From contig NC_133158.1 of assembly GCF_040802235.1 (NCBI RefSeq), positions 165,327,401-165,391,400 of the forward strand: a stretch of 64,000 nt of DNA, written 5' to 3'. The first letter of the stretch is position 1, and every line of letters begins with the position of its first letter. Origin of the DNA: Manis javanica. Its lineage: Eukaryota > Chordata > Mammalia > Pholidota > Manidae. The notes beneath the pieces were generated by a model. That model saw only the letters and a list, made by a program, of their open reading frames with translations. It was not told the origin of the DNA and searched no databases. Shown in pieces: positions 13,011 through 25,789 of this stretch. Position numbers and translations under genes: made by a program.

Positions 13011-14580
13011 TGCATATGTACCATGAAAGGTGACAACAGTGGAGGAGAGACTTAAATAAAGCTTTCTGAAGCTAAACAAAGGATTGCTGATAGTACTTGG
13101 CTTGGTAAAACAGAGCCCCAAACCTATGCATATGTGGGTAGGTGGGGGGTATGAAACCAATTAAGAATCTAACACAACAGAAAGGCTCAAGAAGAGACAT
13201 CTGAAGGAAGGGATCTGGATTGAGGCTGAAAATAGGAATAATGTTTGAAACTTTGAGTGAGGAATAGTTTTCACCCAGAAGCCTTACCATGTAGCCAAGA
13301 AACTGCCTCTCCTGTACCCCAGCAATAGACAAGTGGTTTACATTCTTAAAACATTAAACAAGACAGGATGTAGAAAGCACATACACAGGGGTTGTGTGTC
13401 ATATCATACCACAAAGAAATTAATGAAGATTTACATGCTGAACAGTGGACCCCAGTCCTATACTCCAAATCAGCTTCCAGAACACAGGCCTATCAGGCAG
13501 GAAGCTGGGCGATTACTCCATGGGCAATCTGACCCAAGAGAAGAGGCCTAGCCACTCAATTATCCTGTGCTAAGACTTGCACTTAACACCCAAGAGAAGA
13601 AAAACATTTACATCTATTAGAAAGTCAAATAAATGTAATAGTTCTCTGTTTACTCAAGGACAATCTGAGTCAAATTGTTTCTTTCCAGGTAAAATACTGG
13701 ACTGAAATTTTACATAAATAGGAATAAATATTAAATAAGTCAGAGGCTTTTGATACTAAGGTAGACAGCTAGTCTGAGCTCTGTTCAGCAGTTTTTCAGA
13801 ATGCTTCAAGGTGAAGAATTAAAGACAGAAAAATCCTTTTGCACTCTATTTTCTACTTTGATGAAAAGATATGTACTACCATTCTTATTTTCAAATACAT
13901 TTATTTTCTTGTTTCATATTCAATTTATCAGACATACCCAACCCCTGTTGATAACAGCATCATTAGCCGCATCTTTAACTCTGAAATACATGATGCTCCT
14001 GCTCTGTGACTAACAAGAGACACTGCGACTATTATTAGCTGTATTTTTATTCTTTTTTTTTTTTGGAATACTTTCAGCTTTCCTCTCTTCCTTCATTACA
14101 ACTTTAAGATTTTACATCATTTTATTAGACTCACTTTTTTTCTTTTGGCCTACAGAACACGCCAAAAAGACATATAGCACATAACATAGATATTCCAACA
14201 AAATAAAAATAGTTGTTACAAAGTTAACGTTTTATCTAAGTATGTACTTGTTTCTACCCACAGTAAATCGATCACTATAACAGACTCACATGGCTCATAA
14301 TCATGATTTAACCAATTAACTGAAATACAACTGAATTTAAAATACCATAAAGAATATTACACAAAAGTGATCAATTTTTCAAGTTATGCTAGTAATGCTA
14401 GTTATAGGATGACCAATGAAAAACAATGGCTAGTTTTCAAATCACTTACTTATATTTGAATGAATTCACAACACTAGAAAAACAGCAACAGAAAAAACCC
14501 AAATAAGATGCTATAAAGATTTAGTGGTTCTTGCTTGAAAGCTGAAGGCCTACAACAGTATTTTAGCAAGGCAATATAGT
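13011..14580. other. Unrecognised intronic sequence
   Basis: No feature can be supported. Overlapping short frames at 13072-13551 occur on both strands and lack domain features. Confidence 0.4.
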
Positions 14581-14765
14581 GGAGCGGCTGGTGCTGGAGC
14601 CAACAAAATTCACGTTTGAATCCTGGTTCTGCCATTACTGTCTTTCTGATCCTAGTAAAGCAACTTGTGTCCTTACCTATCAAGTGAAGGACAATAAAAC
14701 CTACCTCATACACTTTTGGTGAGGATTAAATGAGATCCTTATCACATAGTAGGTTTTGGGTAAAC
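14581..14765 (+). repeat. MIR element
   Basis: The tRNA-derived ancient SINE pattern is visible: a 'gtgctggagccaacaaaatt' head, the 'tttgaatcctggttctgcca' B-box-like segment, and the 'gaggattaaatgagatcc' tail region. MIR is shared by all mammals and is here diverged. Confidence 0.75.
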
Positions 14766-16624
14766 ACTATTATGGATTTTTACCTTCTTACTTAATCCTA
14801 GCAAATATGCTGTGGTCTTTTACACTTTCTAGGTTACAGAAGAACAGCCTTGTAAACAGGATTTCACTTTTTCCAATGAGGTGCATATATGAATGGAATC
14901 TCGTATTTTCTTTACTTACTTACTAGAATCTTTCCCGGAATTTTTTCAAGGCCTGAAGAAGGGCTTTGTATGTAGTGAGCGCTTTATAAAAGTCTTTTTC
15001 TTAGCATTAGTTCACATGTTTCTGCTTAGTATTTCAGTTTCTTGAAATTTATTCTTATTTTGTCACCTATATTAAGACAGGAAATTCAACTGTCCTGAAA
15101 TCTTTCCCCAGAGCCTAACTTCAACTAGCCCACAAAACTAGTAACTCAGAACAGATCTTTCTCAGACCTGTAGTATCTGACAGTCCAGATTATCCCGAGA
15201 ATACCACTGATCTGTTACTATAATAGAGTAACAACAAAAGAAAATGACTTGGGATAAAGGAGTACTTTTTTCTTTCAGAGAGAACTCATTAATAAAAACA
15301 CATTTAGTCATTTTTACATTGTAAACTTTACTAATTAAGTTAGCAGTCTTTGCTCAAATTTGCTAAGGTAGCTGGAAGAAGCTGTTAGTAGTAACAGACC
15401 TAAAATCATTCTGATACAAATTAGAAAATCCAACATCTGCTAACACCTAAACATTGGTATCCCCTATTAGAAATGTATGCTATAGCATTTTCTGGGGTTT
15501 AAATAACTCATCTATAGTGCTGAGCTAATCTCAGTGTTGGATTTTTCTTCGACAATGCCTTTGCAGTACTTGTTTCCACAATAATCCTGCTCACTGACAG
15601 CTGCTTTGCTGAGTTCCAGATTTGGAAAACTGAAACTTGAAAGCAAGACAACTCTATAGAAACCATGAACTTCTTATATTTGAAATTTAAATAGCTGCAT
15701 TTACCCTACTTATCTCTGAACTTTACTAAACATTTCATTTTAAAAAAGGACAAAATCTCTGAATGATTAGCATTTTGGTACCTTCACTGGAATCAGATGA
15801 TTCTGTTTGCCTTTTGCTTTTTCATTTTTCAATTTTGAAACAAGCTTAGTAAATTATCTTAATTGTCTGGCATATCATCCATCTCAAGATTTTATTATGA
15901 CAGTACAAAGATTTCAAGGACCTTGATTCCTTTTCCATATAGTAATCAGGGAATTCATATTGTAATTGGGTTTTGTTAGGTAAGAATTTAAGCTGTCCTT
16001 ATCCACCCCTTTCCCAACCAAAATAATTTTCTTATGTGTCTATTTGGAAAATTACCTATTTAAAAGCTTTTCAAATAAACTTTTCAAGATCTAAAATAGT
16101 TAAGTACTCTTGGAAAACCTTCCTAGACATTTCTGATCACTATTGTTCACCTTCCACAAATTATTTTCTTTAAAGATCTATGTTTAGTAGTTATTTTTAC
16201 AGCAATTGTGACACAGGATAATGTCTTGAATAACATGAATTTAATGACAAAATCATAGGCAGAATGTTAACATCAGTAATCACTCTATTACTTTTCATAT
16301 ATAATCATGGAAATTTTCATGCAATTTTCAGTTTGTTTCTTAGAATGCCTGCACAGGTATTGTTACCTTTGAATATTGACTTGTTCAACCTAAAAATACA
16401 CAATCACTGTGCTCACAAAATTTTCCTGCTTGTAAATATTTTACAGCTAAAAATACATCAACTAGTGCAGAATTATTTATCTGAGTTTTTCCAAACTTTT
16501 GTTAACCTAGAAATCATTTTATTGACTGCAATTCATTAGTTGTATATGCGCTTATATCAACTCCTTTCACCATCTCTCTCTCCTTTGAACAGCATTTAAT
16601 AAATCTTTTAAATTTTTTTTATAT
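14766..16624. other. Unrecognised intronic sequence
   Basis: AT-rich DNA with no exon, RNA gene or family I can name. The 91-codon frame at 16264-16539 has no motif and no splice context. Confidence 0.4.
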
Positions 16625-17985
16625 TCCATGCCCTTTTTTATTGGGATATAGTTGAAATACAATTCTATATTGATTTCAAATGTACACATAGTGACTTGAT
16701 AATTATAAACATTACTAGATGTTTGCCATGGTAAGTGTAGTTACCCTGTTACCATATGAAGATATTATTGGTTATATTCTGTATGTTGTACTTACATTCC
16801 TCTAACTTGTTTTACAATTTCCAATTTGCACCTCTTTATCCCCCCCTTCACCTATTTTGCCCATTCCCCACACCCCCTCCCTATGGTAACCAACAGTCTG
16901 TTGTCAATATTTATGGGTCTATTTCTTTTTGTTTTATTTTTTTAGATTTCACACGTAAGTGAAATTACATGGTACATTTGTCTTTCTCTGACTGGCTTAT
17001 TTCACCTAGCATGATTCCTCTAGGTCCATCCATGTTGTTGCAAATGGCAAGATTTCCTTCCTTTTTTGGCTGAGTAATATTCCATTGGGTACATGAACCA
17101 CATCTTCTTTATCCATTTATCTATTAACGGGCGTTTGGGTTGCTTCCATATCTTGGCTATTGTAAGTAATGCTGCAGTGAACATAGGTGTGCATGTATCT
17201 TTTCAAATTAGTGATTTTGTTTTCTTTGGTCAATTCCTAGAAGTGGAAATGCTGGGTCATATGGTATTTCTTTTTTAGTTTTTGGAGTTACCCCATATAG
17301 TCTTCTATAGTGGCTGTACCAATTTACATTCCCACCAACAGTGTAGGAGGGTTTCCTTGTCTCCACATCCTCACCAACACTTGTTATTTTTTTGTCTTTT
17401 GGATAATAGCCATTCTGACTGGTGTGAGGTGATACCTCACTGTGGTTTTGATTTCCATTTTCCTGATGATTAGTGATGTGGAGCATCTTCTCATATGCCT
17501 GTTGGTCATTTGTATGTCTGCTTTGGAAAAGTATCTATTCAGGTCCTCTGCCCATTTTTTAATTGGATTATTTGGTTTTTTTTGGTGTTGACTTGTATGA
17601 GGTCTTTATATATTTTGGGTGTTAGCCCTTTATTGTATGCATCATTTGCAGATATATTCTCCTACTCAGTAGGTTGCCTTTTGTTTTGTTGAGGGTTTCC
17701 TCTGCTTTGCAGAAGCTGTTTAGTTTGATGTAGTCCCACTTGTATTTTTGCTTTTGTTTCCCTTGCCTGGGAAGACCTGTCCAGAAAGAAATTTTCTCAT
17801 GCTGATGTCCATGAGATCCTTGCCTATGTTTTCTTATAAGAGTTTTAAGGTTTCATGTCTTACATTTAGGTCTTAATCCATTTAGAATTTACTTTTGTGT
17901 ATGGCATAAACAGTAATCTAGTTTCATTTTCTTGCATGTAGCCAACCAGTTGTCCTGACAATATCCTTCTCTATCAGAGGTAGTA
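16625..17985 (-). mobile_element. L1, 3' part, older 5'-truncated copy
   Basis: The minus strand carries the L1 ORF2 C-terminal region and 3' UTR. Landmarks seen on the plus strand as reverse complements include 'ccatccatgttgttgcaaat' near 17028, 'gtatcttttcaaattagtg' near 17194, and 'catcctcaccaacacttgtt' near 17366. Frames are broken throughout. It ends just left of the retrocopy insertion at 18107. Confidence 0.85.
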
Positions 17986-18090
17986 TTATATCACCACAAT
18001 TTCAAGAATGCTGTGAAGAATGCTGTGAAGAAAAACTTAATAGATTGCTTTTTTAATTGTCTACTCTCAAGTGAACTATAAAAGAGAAGT

Positions 18091-18106
18091 TACTGCTTCC
18101 AGTTTT
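18091..18106. repeat. Target site duplication, left copy
   Basis: TACTGCTTCCAGTTTT is repeated exactly at 20141-20156. This 16-base duplication brackets a minus-strand poly(A)-tailed insertion. Confidence 0.9.
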
Positions 18107-18407
18107 TTTTTTTTTGACATTCCACTTGGACTATTTTTTTTTTTCATTTTAAAACTATATATTGAAAATTAGACTGATCGTATTACATTTAGGAAGAGAC
18201 TTTTCAGGATAAAACCACTTCCTCTCTGCTAAACATCTGCCTTAATATGGTATAAAACAGTTATTAAAAAGCTTAATTATTAACTAAAAGTAATATTATA
18301 TTACATATATTCAGAACAAGAATGCTTTCTTATTTATATCTATATATCATGTTTTATGCTACTTAAAATATTATTTTGTTAATATCTTTTCCTTCTTACA
18401 GGCAGAA

Positions 18408-18720
18408 CAATTTATCGAGAAGCACCAATTACCAGACAATATATGAATCACTATAGGGGACTGGCCTACGAGCTAAAAGTTATGATGCCATGTGATATAC
18501 GCTATTGCGGAGGCCTCTGTATTTACAACTAATTTGCTGCCAGAGCCTGGAAAGGGGGCAAGTGTCAGAACTAGTAAACGAATTTCTATTTTCCTCAATC
18601 AGATTGATAGAGAATGAAGAGTAGCATATGAAAGATATAATGATGTTGATAATATAGCACTGCTATTAGAATTGTACATTGTTCACTATTACTGGGCATA
18701 TTGTGAGCTGCAGGTTCCAC
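18408..18720 (+). pseudogene. Exon-like segment of unknown origin inside the transduced DNA
   Basis: A pyrimidine-rich tract and CTTACAG at 18396-18407 look like a splice acceptor. Behind it the plus strand reads about 40 codons without a stop (…TIYREAPITRQYMNHYRG…), ending at TAA near 18530. A further protein-like stretch in another frame follows (…YNDVDNIALLLELYIVHYYW…) near 18630-18700. I do not recognise the protein. It runs opposite to the retrocopy, which would fit an exon of a gene at the source locus captured antisense. Chance open frames are also possible. Confidence 0.3.
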
Positions 18721-19849
18721 ATATGGCACACTAACATTTGCTGGAATTTTACTGATAGAAGTAAATCATCATCTTAAAAATTCATGTCATCATTTTTTTT
18801 TTGAGAGGGCATTTCTCATATTTATTGATCAAATGGTTAACAACAATAAAATTCTGTATAGGGAACTCAATGCACAATCATTCATCAACCCAAGCCTAAT
18901 ACTCAATAGTCTCCAATCTTCTGAAGCATAACGAACAAGTTCTTACATGGTGAACAAGTTCTTACATAGTGAATAAGTTCTTACATGGTGAACAGTGCAA
19001 GGGCAGTCATATCACAAAAACTTTTGGTTTTGATCATGCATCATGAACTATAAATAATCAAGTCAGATATGATTATTCATTTGATTTTTATACTTGATTT
19101 ATATGTGAATCCCACATTTCTCCCTTATTTTTTTTTTAATAAAATGCTGAAGTGGTAGGTAGATGCAAGATAAAGGTAGAAAACATAATTTAGTGCTGTA
19201 AGAGGGCAAATGTAGATGATCAGGTCTGTGCCTATAGACTAAGTATTAATCCAAGCTAGACAAGGGCAACAAAACATCCACAGATGCAGAAGATTTCTCT
19301 CAAAACAGGGGGGGATGAGGTTCTAAGCCTCACCTCTGTTGATTGCCAATTTCTCACCTGATGGTCCCCCTGCAACTGTGCCTGTCTTAGGTTGTTCCTC
19401 CCTTGAGGAATCTTACCTGTCTCTGGCTAACCAGCCGTCTTCTGGGGCCATATGGGGATATGTAAAGTTGGTAAGTGAGAGAGAAGCAATATTCTTTGAA
19501 AAGGTTAGCTTTTTACTTCTTTGCAGATTTATGCCCTGTGGCTTCTATGCCCAACATTTGTCTTGAGGTATCTATCTTTACCACTTGGAAGAATTATGAT
19601 ACTCAGTAATTTTCGATATGAGGCATGGATTCTACTAAAGAGCTGTAATTAGGAAGGAAGAAGAAAAGCTATAGAAGTAGCAGACAGAAGAAAACATGGG
19701 AAGATTGATCATTTCTTTGACATAACTTCTTGTAGAGTAACATAAGCATGTATAGGTTTTAAGAAACTACTAATTAAATTGTGTACACACATTAACAGAA
19801 TAGGAATACAGATACATAACAAAAGCAGACCTACAATTACCGGCCATAT

Positions 19850-20104
19850 CTAGTGAAACCAAGAAAACCAGTTAGGTGCCCTAGGCATTTGTGAAAACTT
19901 ATCAATAATATGATGGATATTGTCTAACTGAATTTGAATAGTTTGAGAAAAATCAGACAAATTAAAACAACACATTCCTGGGAACTGTTCACATCCCATA
20001 TGTTCTTTTAACAGTAGATAGTCTATGGTTGCACGATTTTGGAGCACTGCAACTTGCACTTCTCCTAATTCTTGGTTGAGTTCCGACAATATAGATCCAG
20101 TCAA
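19850..20104 (-). pseudogene. env: ERV env transmembrane-subunit fragment
   Basis: An 84-residue frame ends at a stop at 19850. It shows the hallmark heptad/immunosuppressive-like segment (LQNRATIDYLLL) followed by a CX6CC motif (C-EQFPGM-CC, then FNLSD). That motif is typical of gammaretrovirus-like Env, in which the surface and transmembrane subunits are disulfide-linked. The membrane-spanning segment and all upstream Env are absent because the copy is 5'-truncated. This lineage differs from the provirus at 29859-37884, whose transmembrane subunit has a CX7C motif. Confidence 0.8.
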
Positions 20105-20140
20105 ATTTGTTGTTTTACTGTATGCACAGGCCAGCTTAGA

Positions 20141-20156
20141 TACTGCTTCCAGTTTT
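20141..20156. repeat. Target site duplication, right copy
   Basis: Exact repeat of 18091-18106. Confidence 0.9.
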
Positions 20157-23100
20157 GATTAAACATTTTATTTTGGCAGTTTTAAAGTACATAGTATTTT
20201 TCCACATTTACAGGTTTGTTATTTTACGATTAACTTAAATAGAACTAAACTGCTCACTTTGACAAATTTATTCCTCAATAACAACTTGTCTTTTTAAAGT
20301 AAAATGGAGCCTATTAAATAAACTTATGAGTTTGAATATAAAAAAATAAGATTTGGGGTTTCTTCCTCAGAACAGTTTCCTCATTCCATCTTCCCCTGCA
20401 CTTAGAATTCTGTAAGGGCTGAGGCCATGTCACACTCCTTTATCAACTCAGTGCCTTACAAAGTGCCCCTAACATAGTAAGCACTCAGAATCTGTCTGCT
20501 GGGTGACTCACACAGAGAACAGCTGTTGGGGAGTCACCTCTCCATGCCTACTATCTGGCTGATAGTTTGTATCATCCCTAGGAATAGGGAAGGTTAAAAG
20601 AAAGGGTGGTAGGGGAAGGGCTTGAATTTAAAAGGATAGTAAACAGGAAACAGAATAAGAGTTGGAAAGATCTAATCTAATTAGATCTAATCTAATCAGA
20701 TCATTACAGATTATTTCAATGGAAACGAAAAGCCTTTACAGAGATACATGCATTTTAAAGACAAAGATGACTTGGTTAAGGCTTGGAGACAAGAAAATAT
20801 TGGAAAAAGAAAGGTCAATGGGAAGCTATTATTATTGTCCAGAAAAGGAAAGGAGGCCCAGACTATGGTAATGGCGGTCGGAACGGAGAAAAATGGATGT
20901 GAATTACCCTTGTGCTTTAGGCATTCATCTCTAGCAAGAAAAATTCTTCTCAGACTGGATGAAGTCAAACAAGCACTGGTACCCTGTGCAAAATGGGCGT
21001 TTAATACATTTAATCAATGAATCAATGGAAACCAAAGCTAATATGGGTGAGAAGATTAAAGAGAGTTCCTGACTGCTCTAAGTAAACTTATAGCAAGGTA
21101 TATACCACTCCAGATGAAACTGCCATGCAGCTGTTAGCAACTGTTCAGAACCTATGGAGAGCGGAAGCGACTGCCATAAGACTGAAGACAGGAAAACGTA
21201 GTACTGCCATTCAAAAAGAGAGAAAGGGGATTCTGCCAACTGTTAATCACTGAAGCTAAATGTAACTCGAGACAAGATTCTAGAATCATTACTGAGAGAA
21301 ATTTGTGAACACAGAAAAAGCAGTAACTAACTTATGCTACTGGAAACCAGTATAGTAGTTTCATTAAGGACAAGCAATGACAGATGAATGTTCTTTTCCT
21401 AAAAGGAACTAAAAGATTTAAAAAATAAAGTGTATAAATTATATGGGTTTTAGGAAGGCACTCATTAAAGTTCCTTAATGAACTTTAGTCCTTGTAAAAC
21501 TTTTCCTTAGTCCTTGTGAAAATTTGGGAATATTTGAGGTGGGTAATGATGAATTAGCTGGATTTCTAATTGGCTAAAGAAATTGAACCAAAGAATTAAC
21601 GAGTTTTTTAAATCAACCTTAAGAGAGGTCTCTAGCAGAGCAAGGGTTCTGTAATTAGCCCTGTCTGTTCAATATTTTAATAAGACTCGCATGAAGGCAA
21701 TGTCAGCATTATCAAACTTACACAGTTTACCAAATCTATGGATAAATACATAAGCCCATTTACTGAATGACCAAATCAGAATTTTTTTTAAAAAGTCAAC
21801 AAATGGGAACCAATCTGACAATATCAAATTTAATACAGATAAATGTAAAGTCCTACAAAAAAATATTCTATTAAAGAACAGTGAGAGCATGGACAAAACA
21901 ACTGAAAAATTTAAGCTCACTACAAAATCAATAATAATGGGTAATGGATATAGCACTTAAATGCCAGGGACCATTCTAAATGCTTTACTTATGTATGTTT
22001 AAGAAGAATATGGGTGAACTGAAACAAATCCATAAATAAGCCTTCTGTATTGTGACAAGGCTCAAAGCAAACCAGAAAATCATTACAGGAGGTTAGTGAC
22101 TGAGAATATTTTATCTAGAGAAGAAAAGAATCAATTGAATATAGTATGTATCATCAAATATTTGAAAACCCACACACAGAAGAGACAGAACTAGAACCAG
22201 TGGAGATACAACTTCTAGTTCAGTAAAAGAATTTTATAAAAATTAGAGTTCTCCAAATATCTTTGCCTCAGAAACTCTGAAATTATGAATCTTCTCTCCA
22301 GAAAAATGTACAGATGTGTAATTTTGCCTAACATTTATAAGGGTTCACAAATCTACTTTAAAATTTATTCATGCCCCACCTCTGGAGTCATGTATCCCAG
22401 ATTGAAATGGAAAGGATTCAAGTATGAAGAGGCAAATATATTTAATAATCTTTAAAATTCATTACAACTTAAAACACTATGATCTAAAAAAACTCAACTC
22501 GATGCTTTCTAGTTTCCTCTAAGATCCATTATGATACTTATTCCAGTAAGAGTTTAAAATATAATGACAAGGTCAGAAAAAGAGTGAAGTCAAGTTTGCC
22601 AAGTGACAATGTAAACGTGCCTGTAAATTCATAGATGGTGTATGGCTTACTATTTAACCTTTAAAAGAAATATACCTAAGTTTAAACATAAAAAATGAGA
22701 TGCTAATGTACTGTTCAGTGTCTAATATTTAATGCCCAAATTAGGAACTTCCCCCCTCTGCTTTTAAAACTTCATCCTAACTTCTCCCTTTCTAGCCTTT
22801 GTTCTGGTTAAGACTGACAAGGAAGACAGAATACTTAGGTTCTAATTCACTCCCTTTGCCATGAATTTAATTTTGACTTAATCTGTTTTCTCACCATGTT
22901 CTTAAAACTTTCATATATCTAAAAGGCCTTTAAAAATGATTACTGCTGCATAAATATAAATAACTCATGAATTATGTACAAAACATAAATTATCAACAGC
23001 AAGAAAACAAAGTCTTCCTATCATATTTTTTAGAAAGCAAACATATTCACATTCCAATTCCTAATTATACAAAGCGATTTTTGAGTCCTTTAGGGTGTGT

Positions 23101-24089
23101 TTCAGTGTATAATATTCATCCACAAATGCTTTCCATATTAAGTACAAACACTTCTGTACATCCAGTTTCAAGTTGTACTGAGAGGAAATGGCTCAGAATT
23201 AAGAATTTTGGCTGCAAGGGAAAAACTTGAAGGTGCCAGTGGAACTACACATTTACAAAAGTTGGGAGGGAAGTTACATGATAACAAAATGGTAATATCA
23301 AATATTAGACGCTTGAAATTTCCATTTTCTCTCTCAAACAACTGGAAATAAACAGAATTCAAAAGTAAGAGTTTATAAGTCTTGGCCCTTTATTAAATAT
23401 AAGTGCCACATTGCTGAAACTGCAACCATACTGCCAGAACAATGCCACAGACACCATGTCTGCCATTCGGCTAGTCTCTAATTCCAGGCACAAGATGTTC
23501 TCATAAATAACAAACATATCAAGAGCCTGTACACAAGTGCGACAGAAGCCGGGGTCTACGCATTTGATTTTTCTCCTGGTGCTACTTGAGACTGGACACT
23601 ATTTATTTTAGTAAGAGGATAGTGATGAAGCTTTAGCTAAATTATAGGCTAACCAATGAAATGGAAAAGCAACATAATAATCAGATCAACTAAATTATCT
23701 TATACTTAATTTTGAATAGAAACAGGTTCATGACGACACTGTACAAAGGGCAGATAAGTAACTTCAACTGTTTCCTAGGTGAATATTATTTCAACCCATT
23801 AAGAGGAAAGTAGAAGTAAAATGGAAAAACACAAAACTTAAGATTGGGGGGAGGAGGAGGAAGAGAATGAGCTATACTGACTTAGTAAAAAGAGAGTTAC
23901 AAAAATGGGACAGGGAGTCTGAGCCCTCTGAGATATAATAAGGAAGAGAAAAGTATCCAAAGGCTCAAAGGAAGCTTCAGTAGTTAATATGTGAAAGGAA
24001 GAGCCTGTTAACTATTTCAACAATTTCCTTGAACCAGCATTCCCTGTCGTAAGAAAAATGCCTACCTCATGCAGGGCACTTAATAACCG
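20157..24089. other. Mostly unrecognised intronic sequence with a possible L2 relic
   Basis: A short L2-like 3' end may lie near 20400-20500 ('gaggccatgtcacactcc', 'catagtaagcactcagaatc'). The rest shows no gene or named repeat. A direct repeat of 'agatctaatctaat' type near 20668-20700 is a small local duplication. No splice-flanked TFDP2 coding exon was recognised. Confidence 0.4.
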
Positions 24090-24099
24090 GTGCTTTTTG

Positions 24100-24240
24100 T
24101 CCTAAATGCGTTCCACAGATTTGTCCATTTACTCCTCGCAACACACGGAATAGGTAGGTATTACTATTTTACAGATGAAGAAACTGAGGCCACACAATGC
24201 AAGATAACACATGCCGGTACCAGAGACCGAGCGCTCATCC
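24100..24240 (-). repeat. MIR element
   Basis: The plus strand shows the reverse-complement MIR pattern: 'tttactcctcgcaacac', 'taggtaggtattactatttt', 'acagatgaagaaactgaggc'. Old and diverged. Confidence 0.7.
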
Positions 24241-24639
24241 ACTTAGTTGAACTGTCTCTCTTGGAGATCCTACAAAAACCTTTATACTTTTTTGTGGAGA
24301 GGGACCTTGGCTCTCTGGAATTTCTCAAAGGAGTCTGGGCCCAAAAAGAAATCCTCTGCTTTAGAGAAAAGTGCCGTTAAGGGGGATATGAGATTCTTCC
24401 AAGTGCACAAAGCTTTGGAACTCTGCACCTGGAGATGGAGACAGAGGAGGCGTGTTGGTCATTAAAGGAGGTAAAGTCCGAAAATCAGACTTAAAAACCA
24501 CTCTTCTCCCATTAAAAGACCGAGAGAGTAGAATGCAGCCCTTCCTCTCTTCCATGAGGCGAGATACAGGGACGCTGCCTCCCTCCGATTTGCTGTGCAT
24601 ATGGGGGAAGGGGGGCTCTCCGGTTTCACACACCGCTTA

Positions 24640-25620
24640 CTCGGCCAGGCCTGGAGGACGCGTGGGAATAAACAGATGGACTCGGGGTGACACGGAGGCC
24701 CTGAGGCGCAGGGAGGGAAACCTGCCCGGGACCGCGCCAGGCCGGGTCCAGAGGCCCACGGCACGCGGGTCCGCGCCCTCGTCCCGGACCTTACCGCCGC
24801 TGGGCTGCAGAGGACTAGGCGGCCACGCAGGGTTGTCCTTCCGAGGCTGGAGCGCGTCTTCGGGCGCCGCCGCTCCCGCGGTGTCCGCGCTTGGCGGCGG
24901 CCAGGTTCCGGCGCACTCACACTATAAGCAGGAGTGGGCGATCCGCGGCCTGCCCCGTCGAGGCCCTGGAGTTCGAGGCCCCGCGAAGCTGACCCTGCGA
25001 ACGCCCTCGAGCCCGCCCAAAAAGGAAGGATCAGGGCGCGCCCCGCGTGCGGAGCAGCGGCGGCGGCCCTAGCCGAGAACGCTGGCTACTTGGTCCGCCC
25101 TCACCCGGCCCAGTCACTGCCCCGCTTCCCCCGCGCGAGCTTTGGCGGCGGAGCAGCACTGTTAGCGCCGATTGGCCGTCGGCATGAGTGACGTAAGGCG
25201 CCACTCCTCACGGATTGGCCAGGAAGGCGGTGCGTGCAAGGAGTAAACAAACCCCGCCCCCAGGCTTCCCAAAGAGAGGAGTGGGCCAAGAGGTGAAGGG
25301 GCGGGGCCTCAGCGGAGTCTGCGGGGGTTCGGGTGCCTTTTCCGAGACTCAGTGGTCCCCCGCGGTGACCCCGCCGACCCCCCTCCAGCTGCCTCTGGGG
25401 CGGGCTGCAGGCCGGAGACCTAAAATTTATGGACGCGCTCTCCCCCGTCCCTCCTCCCGGCTTGGTTGGGAATCTTGACTTTTTCTCCATCCGCCGGTAT
25501 TCCCCAGGCCTAACTAGGGCGGTTACATCTCGTCCCCCACGCCTGTGATGGATCGCCCCCGGGGGAGCAGCGAGGAGGCGGTTGAAAACAAGTGACTAAG
25601 GCCACGTGTGGAGCCAAGTG
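24640..25620 (-). promoter_or_regulatory. TFDP2: CpG island promoter, probably TFDP2
   Basis: This is the only strongly GC- and CpG-rich block in the window, in sharp contrast to AT-rich flanks. On the minus strand it reads CCAAT at 25175-25171 and 25218-25214, both as GGCCAATC. There is a CRE-like TGACGTAA at 25189-25196, GC boxes near 25252-25260 and 25298-25306, and an E-box CACGTG at 25603-25608. CCAAT orientation and the splice donor at 24794 favour leftward transcription starting roughly at 25070-25130. The TFDP2 assignment rests on remembered mammalian order (TFDP2 next to GK5, same strand), since no TFDP2 coding exon is visible. Bidirectional activity cannot be excluded. Confidence 0.6.
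24795..25110 (-). other. TFDP2: Putative non-coding first exon, probably TFDP2 exon 1
   Basis: A strong minus-strand splice donor (GGCG then GTAAGG, GT at 24794-24793) lies inside the CpG island. The interval between it and the CCAAT/CRE cluster would be a 5' untranslated exon of about 300 bases. The start is an estimate from promoter spacing. No long minus-strand coding frame with a plausible start is needed or claimed. Confidence 0.4.
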
Positions 25621-25789
25621 TGGGCACCCTGTAATTCTTCAGACAATGGACGAGAGCACACTGAGCTTGTGGGTTCCTCAGCACGCAGGCAAGTACACAT
25701 ACCAGGCCAGGTCTCCAGGTCAAGTGGAAACTGAAGAGAAAATCGCGGCCCCACACCCCCAAATACCTGTCCATTTAGTTCAGTATTAA

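Larger units (their letters stand above)
18107..20140 (-). mobile_element. L1-mobilised copy of an ERV transcript with a probable 3' transduction
   Basis: A perfect 16-bp duplication and a T run at 18103-18115 (poly(A) on the minus strand) define one target-primed insertion about 2.03 kb long. Read on the minus strand it starts inside a retroviral env transmembrane region (20104-19850) and continues through 3' non-coding and LTR sequence. It reaches an AATAAA at 18826-18821 and an A run at 18802-18793. About 690 bases of unrelated sequence then follow before the final poly(A). The second copy at 39548-40486 stops at that first A run, so the extra 690 bases look like downstream sequence carried along by read-through. 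Confidence 0.8.

Noticed and set aside
14581..14660. tRNA-like segment
   Set aside because: The B-box-like part belongs to a diverged MIR. No cloverleaf with anticodon arm can be drawn.
24452..25490. Long frames on both strands in the CpG island (up to 206 codons)
   Set aside because: GC-rich DNA has few stop codons. The frames overlap on both strands, lack domains and fit a promoter with a non-coding exon.
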